Positions 20,278 to 31,899 of a stretch of 64,000 bases of DNA are shown piece after piece (the stretch's first letter is position 1; each line of letters begins with the position of its first letter). A program made the position numbers and the translations under genes. The stretch is from Heterobilharzia americana (lineage: Eukaryota; Platyhelminthes; Trematoda; Strigeidida; Schistosomatidae): positions 42,689,491 through 42,753,490 of the forward strand of contig OX104130.1 in assembly GCA_944470555.2 (NCBI GenBank), given 5' to 3'. The notes under the pieces are model-generated. The model saw nothing but the letters and a program-made list of their open reading frames with translations. It was not told the DNA's origin and ran no database searches.

Positions 20278-23200
20278 ATTATATTATTAGTCCCTTGGGT
20301 TCCTAGTGGAACATAGGGCTTCAGTAGCACGCCTCCAGTGACCTCTGTTCTCTGAGATCTTTTGAACCTGGTCCCACGACAGCCCAGAAGCTCTCATTTC
20401 CTGCTCGCACGACCTCCTCCATGTCACCCTTGGACGTCCAACTCGTCGCTTCCCATGGGGATTCCACTCGAGGGCCTGACGCGTGATGTCCTCAGTCGGC
20501 CTTCTCAGTGCATGGCCAATCCATCTCCACTTCTTCCTGCATATTTGTTGCGTGATAGGTTCTTGGTTGGTTCGTTCCCAGAGTTCCTTGTTGCTTATTT
20601 TTTCTGGCCATCTGATCTTCAGCAGCGAGCGTAAGCAGTTGTTGATGAATGTCTGTAGTTTATTGGAAATACCTTTCGTGACGCGCCAAGTCTCTGAGCC
20701 ATACAAGAGCACTGACTTGACGTTGGTGTTGAAAATCCGTATCTTGTTCCGCATGCTGAGTGCAGAAGATCTCCACACTGGTTTCAGGCTAATGAATGCC
20801 TGTCTTGCTTTTCCGATTCTGACTTTGACGTCCTCGTCCGTCCCGCCTGTAGTTGAAACAGTGCTTCCTAGATAAGTGAAGGAGGTTACTTCCTTTAAGT
20901 TTCTCCCGTTGACAGTGATTGGAGTTTGTTGTTGTTGTTGTTGATGGTGGTGGTGCGGTATCTTCATCACTTCTGTCTTCTCTATATTCACCTGAAGTCC
21001 CGTCTTCGCTGCCTCTTCTATCAACTTGTTAGTTTTTGCCTGCAGATCTTCAAGTTTATGTGACATTAGGCATAAGTCATCGGCGAAATCCAAGTCTTCT
21101 AGGTTCTTTTCCGTCGTCCAGTGTATCCCCCTCTTCTCGCTGCCTACTGTTTGCTGCATGATCCAGTCCACCACAATAAGGAATATCATGGGGGATAGTA
21201 GGCAACCTTGTTTCACTCCTGTCTTCACTTCAAAGGCATCACTGAGCTTCCCATTGTGGATTACTTGGCATGTGGCATCTTCATATAGTTGTTGAATGAG
21301 GCGGATAAAGGTTTGCGGCACTCCGTAGTATTGAAGCAGTTTCCAAATTACTTCTCGGTCGACGCTGTCAAAGGCCTTCTCAAAGTCGATGAAGTTGAGG
21401 TGGAGAGGTGATTGCCATTCTATGCTCTGTTCTATGATGATGCGAAGCGTTGCAATTTGGTCTGCACATGATTTGTACTTCCTGAAGCCTGCCTGTTCCG
21501 GTCGTAGTTTTGAATCCAGTGCATCCCTTAGCCTCTCCAGGATGATGCGGCTTAATATTTTACTTGGGGTGGACAGGAGAGTGATTCCGCGCCAGTTCTT
21601 GCAAGCACTGAGGTCTCCCTTCTTCGGCAGTTTGACAAGGTAACCCTTCTTCCAATCGTCAGGTACCTTCTCTTCCTTCCACACCTTCTGCAATAGTGGT
21701 GTGAGCATGGCCGCTGTTGTCTCTGCATCTGTTTTCAGTGCTTCTGGCGGTATTCCATCTGGTCCTGCTGCTTTCCCACATTTCAGTAGCTTTATGGCGT
21801 TCAGGACTTCCATTTTCGTTGGGGGATTAATGTTCACTTGTAGTTCAGCGGCTGCAGGTGGTATTTCTGGACGAAGTGCAGGTGGTGGTCGATTCAAGAG
21901 CTTCTTGAAGTGGTCGGCCCATCGTTTCCTCTGTTTCTCTTCTTTTGTAATTAAATTTCCTTCTTCATCTTTTATTGGTTTCATCTGTGTTGGTCTCTTC
22001 CCTGATAGCAACCTGGTTATTTGATACAATGTCGTCAGGTCTCTCTTACCTGCAGCCTGTTCTGCTTCACTTGCCAGTGTTTCGTAGAAGTGTCTTTTGT
22101 CGTTGCGTGCACTCTTCTTCACTTCTTTGTCCAGTGTTTTATACATTGTGCTCAGTTCCTCTTGTCGTTGAGCATCCTTGCACTGGTTTATCTTCTGCTT
22201 CACCATCCTCCTCTCCTCTATCAGCTTCCAGGTATCCGTCGAGATCCATTCCTTGTCTTCTTTCTTCTTCCTTCCTAATACTGTTGTGCAGGTTTCTTTC
22301 CACATAGCTTTCAAAGACTTCCAATGTTCTTCCACACAGGTTTCTTCAGGGATGTTGCTCGATGTCTCCCATTTTGTCTTGATGGCTGCCTTGAAGATCT
22401 CCTTTGTAGTTTCATCCTTCAGTTTCCGAGTGTTGTACTTGGGTTGAGGTCTATCACCAGCTTCCTTGAAGGCTTTTAACTTGATTTGGAAGGTTCCTTG
22501 CACTAGGTAGTGGTCTGAACCTACATCTGCTCCTCTTCTTGACCTTGTGTTAAGTAGACTGCGTCTCCATTTTCTTGAGATTGAGATAAAGTCGATTTGA
22601 TTTTTAGTGTGTCCATCTGGTGAAATCCATGTCGCTTTGTGGATATCTTTGTGCCTGAACACACTGCCTCCAATCACCAAATCGTTGAATGCGCAGAATT
22701 CTGCAAACAATTCTCCATTCTCATTCATTTCACCTAGTGCCTCTCGACCCATGGTTAGTTCTCTTCCCGTGTTGTCCCCTCCCAGTTTGGCATTCATGTC
22801 GCCCATCAGAATTTTGATATCGCCAACTGACGTCTTGTCCAGTGTTGATTGAAGTTGTCTGTAGAAATCCTCCTTTTTCTCTTGCTCTGCATTATTTGTA
22901 GGTGCATAACATTGTATGATTGTGACCTTTCTTCCTTTTGAGTTGAATCTTGCTGTCATGATCCTGGAGGAGATTGGTTCCCACTGCATGAGAGCCTTCG
23001 ATGCTCTTGAGGACATCATGATAGCCACTCCCTCAGTGTGCTCGTGGTTGGCGTCTGGGTGACCGGAGTAGATTATTGATTCTCCAGTTGACAGTTTGGA
23101 GAGTCCACTCCCATTCCATCTGCTTTCGCAAATCCCAAGCACTTCGATGTTATACCTTCTCATCTCCCTTGCAATCTGGGCTGCCTTACTGGGTTCAAAC

Positions 23201-23487
23201 ATCGTGCGGACATTCCATGTCCCCACGTTTACTTTCGCTTTCATCGAGAGAAGACACATCGGCCAATTGGCTTCCCGAAGGCTTTCACCAACTGGCGTCA
23301 TTTCGCCTCTCCGATTCCAGCGGGGAATAAGTTTGTTTTCATTTTTTATATTTTGTTTGTGCTTTGAAGTTTCTTTAGCGGTTAGATTTGTTTTACGGGG
23401 TAGGGTTGCTAGCCCTATGCCCAACCTTCCCTCTTTACCCGGGCTTAGGACCGGCTAGTAACTAGTAAACTAGTTAACCAGGCGAGG
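20278..23487 (-). mobile_element. Near-complete RTE-type LINE, nested
   Basis: A 3210-base element on the minus strand, bordered by an exact 16-bp duplication. The 5' end (high coordinate) begins with about 180 bases before the first ATG. The 3' end is a short TAATAATATAATAT tail a few bases after the stop codon. A single long ORF with endonuclease and RT and an AT-type 3' tail are typical of the RTE clade. It sits inside an older CR1-type LINE. Its intact frame and clean duplication suggest a recent insertion. Confidence 0.92.
20287..23301 (-). CDS. RTE endonuclease / reverse transcriptase
   Basis: About 1004 residues from the first ATG (23301); the frame stays open back to 23424 without another ATG. 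Residues about 24-270 are an AP-like endonuclease: GTWNVRTMF, LGICESRWNG (catalytic Glu), LMGDMNAKLGG, NQIDFI and GSDHYLV (Asp-His). The RT core spans about 500-800: GKAAGPDGIP, LVKLPKKGDLSACKNWRG, NFIDFEKAFDSVDRE (first catalytic Asp), VKQGCLLSP and LDFADDLCLM (catalytic Asp pair, about 739-742). A HHHHQQQQQQ run follows at about 783-792, then TSFTYLGSTVS. The C-terminus has the RTE-type GRPRVTWRRSCEQEM ending. The protein would nick target DNA and copy its own RNA there. All key residues I looked for are present, so it may be active. Confidence 0.93.
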   Translation of the reverse strand: MTPVGESLREANWPMCLLSMKAKVNVGTWNVRTMFEPSKAAQIAREMRRYNIEVLGICESRWNGSGLSKLSTGESIIYSGHPDANHEHTEGVAIMMSSRASKALMQWEPISSRIMTARFNSKGRKVTIIQCYAPTNNAEQEKKEDFYRQLQSTLDKTSVGDIKILMGDMNAKLGGDNTGRELTMGREALGEMNENGELFAEFCAFNDLVIGGSVFRHKDIHKATWISPDGHTKNQIDFISISRKWRRSLLNTRSRRGADVGSDHYLVQGTFQIKLKAFKEAGDRPQPKYNTRKLKDETTKEIFKAAIKTKWETSSNIPEETCVEEHWKSLKAMWKETCTTVLGRKKKEDKEWISTDTWKLIEERRMVKQKINQCKDAQRQEELSTMYKTLDKEVKKSARNDKRHFYETLASEAEQAAGKRDLTTLYQITRLLSGKRPTQMKPIKDEEGNLITKEEKQRKRWADHFKKLLNRPPPALRPEIPPAAAELQVNINPPTKMEVLNAIKLLKCGKAAGPDGIPPEALKTDAETTAAMLTPLLQKVWKEEKVPDDWKKGYLVKLPKKGDLSACKNWRGITLLSTPSKILSRIILERLRDALDSKLRPEQAGFRKYKSCADQIATLRIIIEQSIEWQSPLHLNFIDFEKAFDSVDREVIWKLLQYYGVPQTFIRLIQQLYEDATCQVIHNGKLSDAFEVKTGVKQGCLLSPMIFLIVVDWIMQQTVGSEKRGIHWTTEKNLEDLDFADDLCLMSHKLEDLQAKTNKLIEEAAKTGLQVNIEKTEVMKIPHHHHQQQQQQTPITVNGRNLKEVTSFTYLGSTVSTTGGTDEDVKVRIGKARQAFISLKPVWRSSALSMRNKIRIFNTNVKSVLLYGSETWRVTKGISNKLQTFINNCLRSLLKIRWPEKISNKELWERTNQEPITQQICRKKWRWIGHALRRPTEDITRQALEWNPHGKRRVGRPRVTWRRSCEQEMRASGLSWDQVQKISENRGHWRRATEALCSTRNPRD

Positions 23488-23503
23488 TTCGTGACCCTGA
23501 TAT
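23488..23503. repeat. Target-site duplication, right
   Basis: Exact copy of 20262-20277. Confidence 0.9.
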
Positions 23504-25045
23504 TCCACTATTATTACTTAAAATATTTTCTCTCTATTTAGAACCTTTCACATACCCTGATATACAAAAAACATCATTTATTTCCCCCCAGATATAAATC
23601 TGGTACAAAAACACTGGCCAGTAACTACAGACCAATAAGTATTACACCTGTAGTTTTTAGAATTATAGAGAAAGTTATTAAAGAAAGCATTCTTCAGCTC
23701 ATGCTTATTGGCAACATTATCACATCAAGTCAGCATGGGTTCCCAAAATCGAGGTTCTGCATATCTTGACTTCTTTAACTCCATAACCACCATGCGCGAC
23801 CGAAACCAATTAGTCATTGTACGCTATCTAGACATTTCAAAGGCATTCCACAGAGTCGATCACTTGCTGTTAATACGTGAGTTGATGAATGTGTGAGCTG
23901 ACTATCCACTATTGGGATGGATTGAGTCTTTTCCCAGTAATCGCACTCAAGTGGTGAAGGTAGATTCACATACTTCAAAACCTAGGCCAATCACCTACGG
24001 TGTTGTTCAAGGCAGTGTATTAGGCCCCCTTCTCTTTTTGCTTCATACTCCAATGACATCTGCAGCTCCTTTGCATACGACAAACCATTCTCGTTTGCTG
24101 ATGACCTAAAAGTTGCATATACATTCAGCCACGACGATCTATCCCACTTCCAAGCACTAATACAAATGGAGGTCGATATAATATCTACATGGTCTGCTGC
24201 TTGGAAACTTCAGTCCAATACGAACAAATGTGGCTGGATATGTTTCGGTGCTCGATCGGTGGACATCCAACTGCATCTTCAGCCTACGAAACTTCCTGTT
24301 CTTAAAAGTGTATGTGACCTTGGACTAATGTATTCAAGGGATCTCGCAGAATCGCAAATCTTGAATCCTGATGAATTGCATAGCTCGTAACTTCCACTTC
24401 AAAGAAGTCTGTTTGCTACTGTACAAAACTTGCGTACGTCCACTGGTATAATACTGCCCATTTACACCGGGTGGTATCCGCATAATAGACAAACATAAAA
24501 TAGAGGATTTCCAAAGGTAATTCACGGCTAGATTGTTAGGACACGACTGCAAACAGGACTACAGCTTCAGATGCAGAACACTAAGTCTAGAAACACTTTG
24601 GATGAGATGACTCAAAATTAACCTGACACTATGCATTAATGTGTTACATAAACACACTTTTACAGACAGCGGTGTGTTTTAGTTCGAACACAACAGTTGT
24701 CACGATCTGCGCAACCACGCCCGTAGCGTCAAAATGAAGTCGTTCAAGTCCTGCTTGCGCGCGAGCTTCTTTACCGTCAAATTCTCTCAGTTGTGGAACA
24801 GACTTCCAGCTAAAGTGAAGGCCTCCAAATCAACCTCTGAATTTGGTCAGTTACTGGCTGACTTCTTATCATCTGGTGACTTCTGCGGCTTATCGAATAC
24901 ACCCGCAGTCGCTTTCACGACACTTCGTGTACTCGGCTCTCTTAATGTTTGATGAGAGCCAGCACACCTACACTGACCTTTCATACAAAGCGTTGAGGAG
25001 ACTTCCATAACTTACCACCTCAAACTAACGGCACATTGTGCCCCA
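23504..25045 (+). mobile_element. CR1-type LINE, 3' part (RT), split
   Basis: Continuation of the element broken at 20277. In shifting frames it shows NYRPISITPVVFRIIEKV, SQHGFPKS, VVQGSVLGPLLFLL, FSFADDLKVAY (catalytic box, about 24090-24120), AWKLQSNTNKCGWICFGA and SVCDLGLMYSRDL, then the C-terminal KLWNRLP-like block (QLWNRLPAKVKASKS at about 24790). It ends near CCACCCAACAAGG (25040). Several stops show it is dead. Confidence 0.8.
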
Positions 25046-26149
25046 CCCAACAAGGTAATTAAAAACAGAAATCCTACACCGCATGACAGAATGAAACTTA
25101 TATTTTTAAATACTCCATAGAATAAGGATATACAATGAAAGCCACAGCAAGGGAAGTTAAGTGGAGAGAAATATGAACATAGAAAACATTCTGCTTGTTG
25201 AAATTCTTGCTTTCTCCGCCTGGTACTTTGTCTTTTTTTCTCGTTGTGTAAAAATAATTCAGTTCTAAACGTCGGCTTGGTTGCCATCGATACTTAATTA
25301 CTTAAGGAACAGACCATGACTGAAACCACCATTCATAGAGGGCAACCAGCCTTACCAAGTTCGGAATACCTAACTACAACAAGCAGAAATAAAACACATT
25401 CACTGGACTACAACTTCATAATTATCAAAATCTAGGATTTGCTCACTATAAAAGTGACCAGCAAAGTCCATCACTTACCAACTACAAGGCTGTCACTACC
25501 CGTGAAAACGAAGGACAAGATGTTCTGGGAGCCCATTTGGTGCATTCAAACAAGTCTATTGCTTCTGGGTGCTGCAGTTGGAAAAGTGAAGACATTTAGC
25601 TTTCAGTCACCATATTCATCGAGATAATGAATCTTTTTTATGGGATGGTGTTAACAAGGATGAGTTATACAGTCCTGAAACCGTCAATGAAGTACAATAT
25701 GTAAACAAATCATAAACTTTTCACCATTATCTCAAGCAAAAAGTACAAACTGTTGCAGTGGAAGTGTTAGCTTCAAGCTTTATTTTTCTTCAGGTAATTC
25801 CTGTAGTGTCTAGAGGCAAACCTAGTTTTTTGTCAATGAGAAGACAATACTTTCACTTGTCCAACTCGTGAATTTTCTGCACACTTATTCTGTTGGGATG
25901 TTCTATTATATGAGCATGCAGCACTTATATCTTCTAGTGACAAGGGGTAGAGATTCAGATTACCTTCCATGAAGATGAATTTAATTTGTATATAAACTTA
26001 TTCATACCCGTAAAAATGGTGTATGCCTGTATATTTAGGGAATAAATATTATTATTATATGAACTGGCTGTTAGGGGCGAAATAGGATAAGAAGAAAGAT
26101 GAAAGTCTCCAAAAACCGAGTACCCTAGTTGGAGTCTTTGGACAGCAAC
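25046..26149. other. Unassigned AT-rich sequence
   Basis: No gene or repeat I can support. A short TATTATTATTAT run lies near 26044. Confidence 0.45.
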
Positions 26150-26580
26150 AATATATTTCATACAACACAAGCCACATGAAAACGAGTCAGTCCGCAGATA
26201 TGATCACTTTAGTAATGTAAACTCATTGTTCCATACAGTGACAAGCCGCGAGTAAGACGCTGCCATACAATTCACATAAGATGCATGTTTAAAGAAAGAA
26301 CGTCAATGCCTCGCAAACAACAAGGAATGAACTGCAGAACACAAACACATTTGTTTGGCAGATTGAAGTGAGCTAAGTTCAAAATTAGGATTTATTCAGC
26401 CATTGTCTGAACCATCGAGTATCCTTGAAGGTACGATGAGTGGCACAGCCGTGAACTTGAATTTTGTGCATTCGTCATAAAGTTATGGCAACGTAGTGCA
26501 CACCAACACTGTGATTACTAGGATTCCATATCAATGAAGAGCTGATCGGCCAGACCTGTAAAATGAATAACAAAAGCTCA
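26150..26580 (+). repeat. Dispersed repeat, copy A
   Basis: Resembles 35272-35640 in the same orientation: both begin ATATTTCAT.CAACA..., and both contain a block TTCTTGAAGG-like, then TCATAA.GT.ATGGCAA, then TAGGATTCCAT. Identity by eye is about 60-70 percent, with gaps. The type is unknown. The pair brackets the Gypsy-type remnant, so old LTRs are one possibility. Confidence 0.5.
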
Positions 26581-28180
26581 GGAAACAAAAACGATACAGT
26601 GAAGGTGAACAAAAGGATGAACAAAGGAAGAAAATTAATACTTGCACCATAAAAAGGTAAGCTGATGAGGAAAAACAGCGCTTGGATGTATTTCTCGTAG
26701 GCGTTGCCTTCGTATCATTGAACGTGTTATTTCATGCATCTCTGTATACTAACTCACATACTTTTAGGCTTAACTGCTATTCTTGCTGAGCATTCCGTTT
26801 CTGTCTCAATTTTGCCCGCATCTTTGAATTCGGACTGCTCTTACAGTTTTTATATATCCAGACATGTCATCATTAACTCCGACCGGAACTCATTAATAAC
26901 CTACATTTTTGTATTCCTTCCCATGGTTTCAGATATGGCCTGACCAACTTCATATTACCTGGGAAAATAGCGAACAAAAGTTACTACCATATTTCATTCC
27001 AAGTGAAGGATGCACAGGTGACAAAGGAGAGCGGTTGTTTCTAGAATAAGCGCTAAAGTAAGAAGAGGTTATTAGCGAAATCCCTCCCATATCTGAAAAC
27101 GGTCTGAACAGTCTGCGCAAAATTACCAAAAGTGTAAGAGGCGTCTTTGTACAGTTTAGCTTCTGGGGCTGGTAGGAAACATTCAGCAGACTTTGATACT
27201 TGTAAATGGTCTTAATAGCACAGTAGTATACGCAAAATTAGCTAGTAGTTCACTGCTGGTCTCTACCAGAAACTTTCTTGACTGCTTAACTTAACAACGT
27301 AGCAGAAAGAAGAGGTCGTTGTTGACTGGAACGGAACTGTCGCTTACAACGAGTCTGAGACGCGCGAGTTGGATTAACTCTGTGGATAATGGAAAACATG
27401 ACCATCTGAAAAGCTACAGGGGACCTGTTTTTACATTTTCAAGTTCCGGCATTGCTTATGAAGCTGCTCGCATCTATGTCATTTTCCGACCTAAGAAAAC
27501 GACACAGTGGCAGGTGAGCAGGTCGGTACTGTATGTTGTTCTTCGACGCCATAAGCAACGGTCAGTTGATAATCCTTTCTACAAAGCTGATGGGTGTAAC
27601 GCATGTTACAGGGGTGAAACTGCAACCTCACCGTTTCGGAGACTATGTTCACAACAGTATGAGCGCAATTCGCCTCTACGTCACTCTTAGTATCCACGTT
27701 ATGTAGGTGACTTTAGAGATGAATTCGGACCGTTAATATTTCATACTTCACATTTGCAGATGCCTCATTTTGTGTAACTCAGAGTGACTTTCTATGGAGC
27801 TGTACAGCGCTAGCCAAAAATGAAAACAGACAATCCTTGAGGTGTTACTGATTTGACGCTCAAGAATCAACTCCAGGTTTAAATCACCCAATGGATTATA
27901 ATTCGCCACAGTTAGCACACAAGATGCTACCTACATATGGAGCAAGAGCCAAAGGTTTCCAACTTTTCGAGTTTATAACCGTGAAAAAGTGCTGATGTTC
28001 TAATTGAAAGCAGATAAATGCTTAACCGCTTCAGGTAGGAATTGGTTTGCCAAATGGTGTGAAAATAGAGGAAGAAACTAGGTCATTTATGTTATATACC
28101 GACACGCATTAAAAAGCGGGCTAAGAAGGCATATTCGTTGTTACAAATGGCAGGCATCTCCGCAAATGGAAACTTGACTG
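26581..28180. other. Unassigned sequence
   Basis: A 123-codon open frame at 27319-27690 (+) has no recognisable domain, signal peptide or splice context. I do not call it a gene. Confidence 0.4.
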
Positions 28181-28719
28181 GTTGATTACTTGATGACTAG
28201 TGTAATGACCTCTAACCCCCTCCATGCCAGCCATATTACTACGGTTAGCAATGAGGGTGGAGGTTGAGGAAGGGAAAGGCAATGACAGCGCATGACACAG
28301 ATTAAGTAGCTATGGACTAAGATAATGCTCAAATGCTTAACACAGAACGGCAGATCTGACGGTGGGGACCTATGGAAACCACTCTTGTCTGGGGTCATTA
28401 GACCCACCATAAGCCCTTCATCCTGCCTACCATTGGAATTATAGCAACCAACTCGCCCTAACCCTGTGTGTCCATATTGAAGCTGTCGCTGATGCACAAC
28501 CTCAAAACAAAATCACCATCTCCAAGCATTTGTAATACAGCTTAAACTAGGACGTAGGAAATGCACTACGTAAAACTTCTAAGGTATTCTACAAATAGAA
28601 TATAGCGTTATATAGCCCCTTACGCCTCGTGTCCCCTTTAGGCGCTCTAGCCCTCAATATTGCTTCCCCAACTAACTTCACTTCTCATGCCTCTATATTT
28701 CTCTTTCTCAACTGACATG

Positions 28720-29130
28720 CAGATCATGATGACGGATCATATCAACACACTCAGCACCGAGGTGCACTTCGAACCTCTATTTAACGTATGAGAACCTTCA
28801 TATTTACCACCTAGAGATGCGAAATCACCAGGAGCCAGACAATTCATCAACGGCAACAACTGCAAACTTAATAGCTTCTTTTGTGGGGGGAGGGTACTAG
28901 AAATGTTTGCATCCGTTTGTATCCAGACATTCAAGCTCTTCTACTCCTGAAAACCACTGACCTGAAAAGGGAGCTAACCGACAGTGCCCTCGTATGACGC
29001 GCCGGCCTTGAAGTTTAAGAGAATAGTTTGGTGGTAAAACCTCTCATATTCTCTACTGCAATATGACAGCACCAGCTGGATAGGATTACGTCCCTGGCTT
29101 GATTTTTTCAGATGACCGTTGGCAACATTA
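28720..29130. repeat. Dispersed repeat of unknown type, copy A
   Basis: Resembles about 49020-49400 in the same orientation. Shared blocks include TGTTTGTATCCAGAC / TGTTTGTATCCAAAC and CCTCGTATGACGCGCC..CCTT / CCTCGTATGAAACGCCAACCTT. No coding capacity was recognised. Confidence 0.45.
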
Positions 29131-29299
29131 TGGACCTAAACAACTGCTAGACTCTGCACGACACCGTACAATACCAGACACAGATTCGTCCCCACCGTCC
29201 GTCGCAGCTTGGCCTGCCATGTGTAGACAGTACAAGCTTAATGAACACCGACATACCTAAGAATTCATATGTTCTCAACATTCGATATCCGATATACTC

Positions 29300-31180
29300 T
29301 TACAGACTTCATGATTCACCATCGCTTCTCATACTTCTCATACTGGAAGGTTATATTCTCATGAATTTACATCACTGCCGTTTACCGATATCTCATATGT
29401 CCAATATTTGCGGCCAATGATATCCAAACAATTATTTACTTCGGAAGACTTTGAATGGCACGATGGTTTTTTTCCCTCTAACCTTTTACAGCTTCAGTAA
29501 GGAAATGACGTTTAGATATAGCCTGCAAAAATGACATTTGTTAATATAGTTCATTATTTGAAATATATTGCTATTATCATTATTACCGAGGCAGTTATGG
29601 GCCAAAATCGAAAGGTAGCGGAAACGCAGCAAAGGGGATTGGTGAAGAACCTTCCTAAATCAGTACCCCTAGGCTTTACGATATTAAAAGTTGGTGCCGA
29701 CCTTCATATATGCAATGAATTTCATGAGTTGAAATTGCGCACTGAAGCGTTCGCCCCATTCACAGATTTACCATGTTTCATAGTGTTATCCATTAACAGT
29801 CCTTTGTCTAGTTAATTCACGAATTTGGGTTCGTTGCCTTGATGTCTCTAACATGCGATTCATAAGTGGCTACCCATTTTTGTACTTTCTTGGCCTGACG
29901 CTGGTGGATTTCCGAATAATGCGTTGAAACAGTGATTGATATCTGATTCAACAGAGATAGCATGTCATCAATTTCAAAAGTAGTGAGTTCATTCCCCCTT
30001 GTTCCTGGGCCTTTCATTTTTCACAATTTAACGCCATACTCCCACACTGTAAATCTTCTTTTCACTGAGTGACCAGGCCTAAAAACTTATCCACATCAAG
30101 TGGACAAATATTGCCATTGAAATAGCTCCGTTCTGGGCGGAAAATGTGAAAACACGACCTCTGTACATGCTACTGAATGAAATGAGCAGTCAAACGTTTC
30201 TGGAGCCGATCGGTTCAGTTTTGTGAGATGCCAACCTGTAAAGTGTGATTCGTAAATAATCCGCATTTCGGCTGCTGTATGTCGTGTGTCGTTTTTGAAA
30301 ACAGGGCCTCACAGGCCCCTAATCTCAGTTCTTTGCCGCCATTTTATCACCGTTTTAGAGTCAGACAGATAAGTAACGTCACACATTCGCACTCTAGAGC
30401 TGAGTGACCAGTCTACATTTTCCAAATGCACCTTTATGATACAAGGCCATATCCCTCACCCCTGCTCTTTGACGGATTGCTTCGTGACACAGAGTATGTA
30501 CAAATGTAGCTGTCGACGCCCTCGTATCAACAGGAGAAGTATTCGACCAGCGGACTTTCAGTGATGGCGTTTTCTGCAGGCTAATTTTTCCCCAGTCATC
30601 CAGCTGGTAAAATCTATGCGGGTAAGCGTGAAACCGCAGCGGCCGACGACATTGCAGCCTCGGTTGATGCGGTGTTGGTGGTGGCGCGAAGTTACTCTCT
30701 TATTGCAACCAATACTTGAGGAAACCGTGAATACGTGCGTGGGCAGACCCCATGCATTTAAAGATATCTATGGATATGTTGGCAGGAGTGAAGTGTTTTG
30801 ACAGTAATCTAGTGGCCAAGTGAAGCTGGATTCACGTTAGACGGACATTCAAAGTTCACTGAACTCTCATCTATGGGAGCTGTGAATACAATACCTACGA
30901 AAAGAGAGGCAGTATACGCACTGCCCACAGGATGCTATTTCTATCCAACTTCCATTAGAGGGTGCTCTCCACATGTGATATATGTTGTCTATTATGAGCT
31001 GCCAACTGAAAAATTGCTAGTGTTCTGACTGCTCAGGTGTGTAGAAATTATGACCGTCCTACCCAAAGCAGTACGTATGATACAGTGTGAGATTCTCATA
31101 ACTTTTCAGAGTGGTAGCTCCCAGAATAACATTTTCAGACGAAGCGGCTATTGCATCTGAATGGCGTTCAATTTATTCAA
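29300..31180. other. Unassigned, possible Gypsy gag remnant
   Basis: One short piece at about 30125-30175 reads APFWAENVKTRPLYML (+), which resembles the PFW..N...W start of Gypsy gag proteins, but it is too short to call. Nothing else is supported. Confidence 0.3.
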
Positions 31181-31186
31181 GGCTAT

Positions 31187-31213
31187 AATTATTATTATTA
31201 TTATCATTATTAT
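31187..31213. repeat. ATT-type microsatellite
   Basis: A run of ATT repeats with one ATC interruption, about 27 bases. Confidence 0.8.
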
Positions 31214-31899
31214 AATGTGGAGCAGTCAGATGGTTTTGAACTGGCGTCCGCCCAGAATGGACAACCATTTAAAACCAGGGCGTAATTTTAGTGTCGTCAG
31301 TTTGCTAGCCAGTACAAGAATTCGCAACTCAGGCTGAGCCTTCAAGGTACCAAAGTATAATGGGATTTTGAGCACTTAAAAGTCCAATTCCATATAACGA
31401 CGCTTTTTCTGTTTTGTTGTTGACTTTAGAAACATTTTTAGATGTACAGAGGAACGTGATACATTCTTGGTATTCATTTACATTATTAAAACGGATTTAC
31501 ATATATTCTCAGTGGAGAATTTCGGTAGCTTGAGACTCAACCACACAGCCGCTGCGGCTAACCTTCGACAGCTAGAGTTCTGAACCTTGATCCTGTTATT
31601 CTTACCCCCATCCGTAAATATCTATTTTGCTGACAACTCCCACATGTTTAACACTGTTCCTAACTGAGTAAAAACCCTAACAATAACTCAGGCTTGTTTC
31701 CGATGTGTACTCCGTCAATAAGAAACATCCATTTTTGAACCCTGAGCTGACGAAATTCTGTTGCTCTTTTAGGTAGCTCCTTTGGACCAAAGTCCCCAGA
31801 CCATGGATGGAATTGCAGAGCCTTGTTAGCTTACTACATTACCTCAGTTAGTTCAAGTAGGTCGGCAGCTGAACCAGGCAGCACCGAAGGTCCTAAGTT

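Noticed and set aside
20362..23458. Many plus-strand frames across the RTE element
   Set aside because: All are antisense shadows of the 1004-codon RTE frame.
27319..27690. 123-codon plus-strand frame
   Set aside because: No motif, signal peptide, splice signals or repeat match. A frame of this length can be expected by chance in 64 kb.
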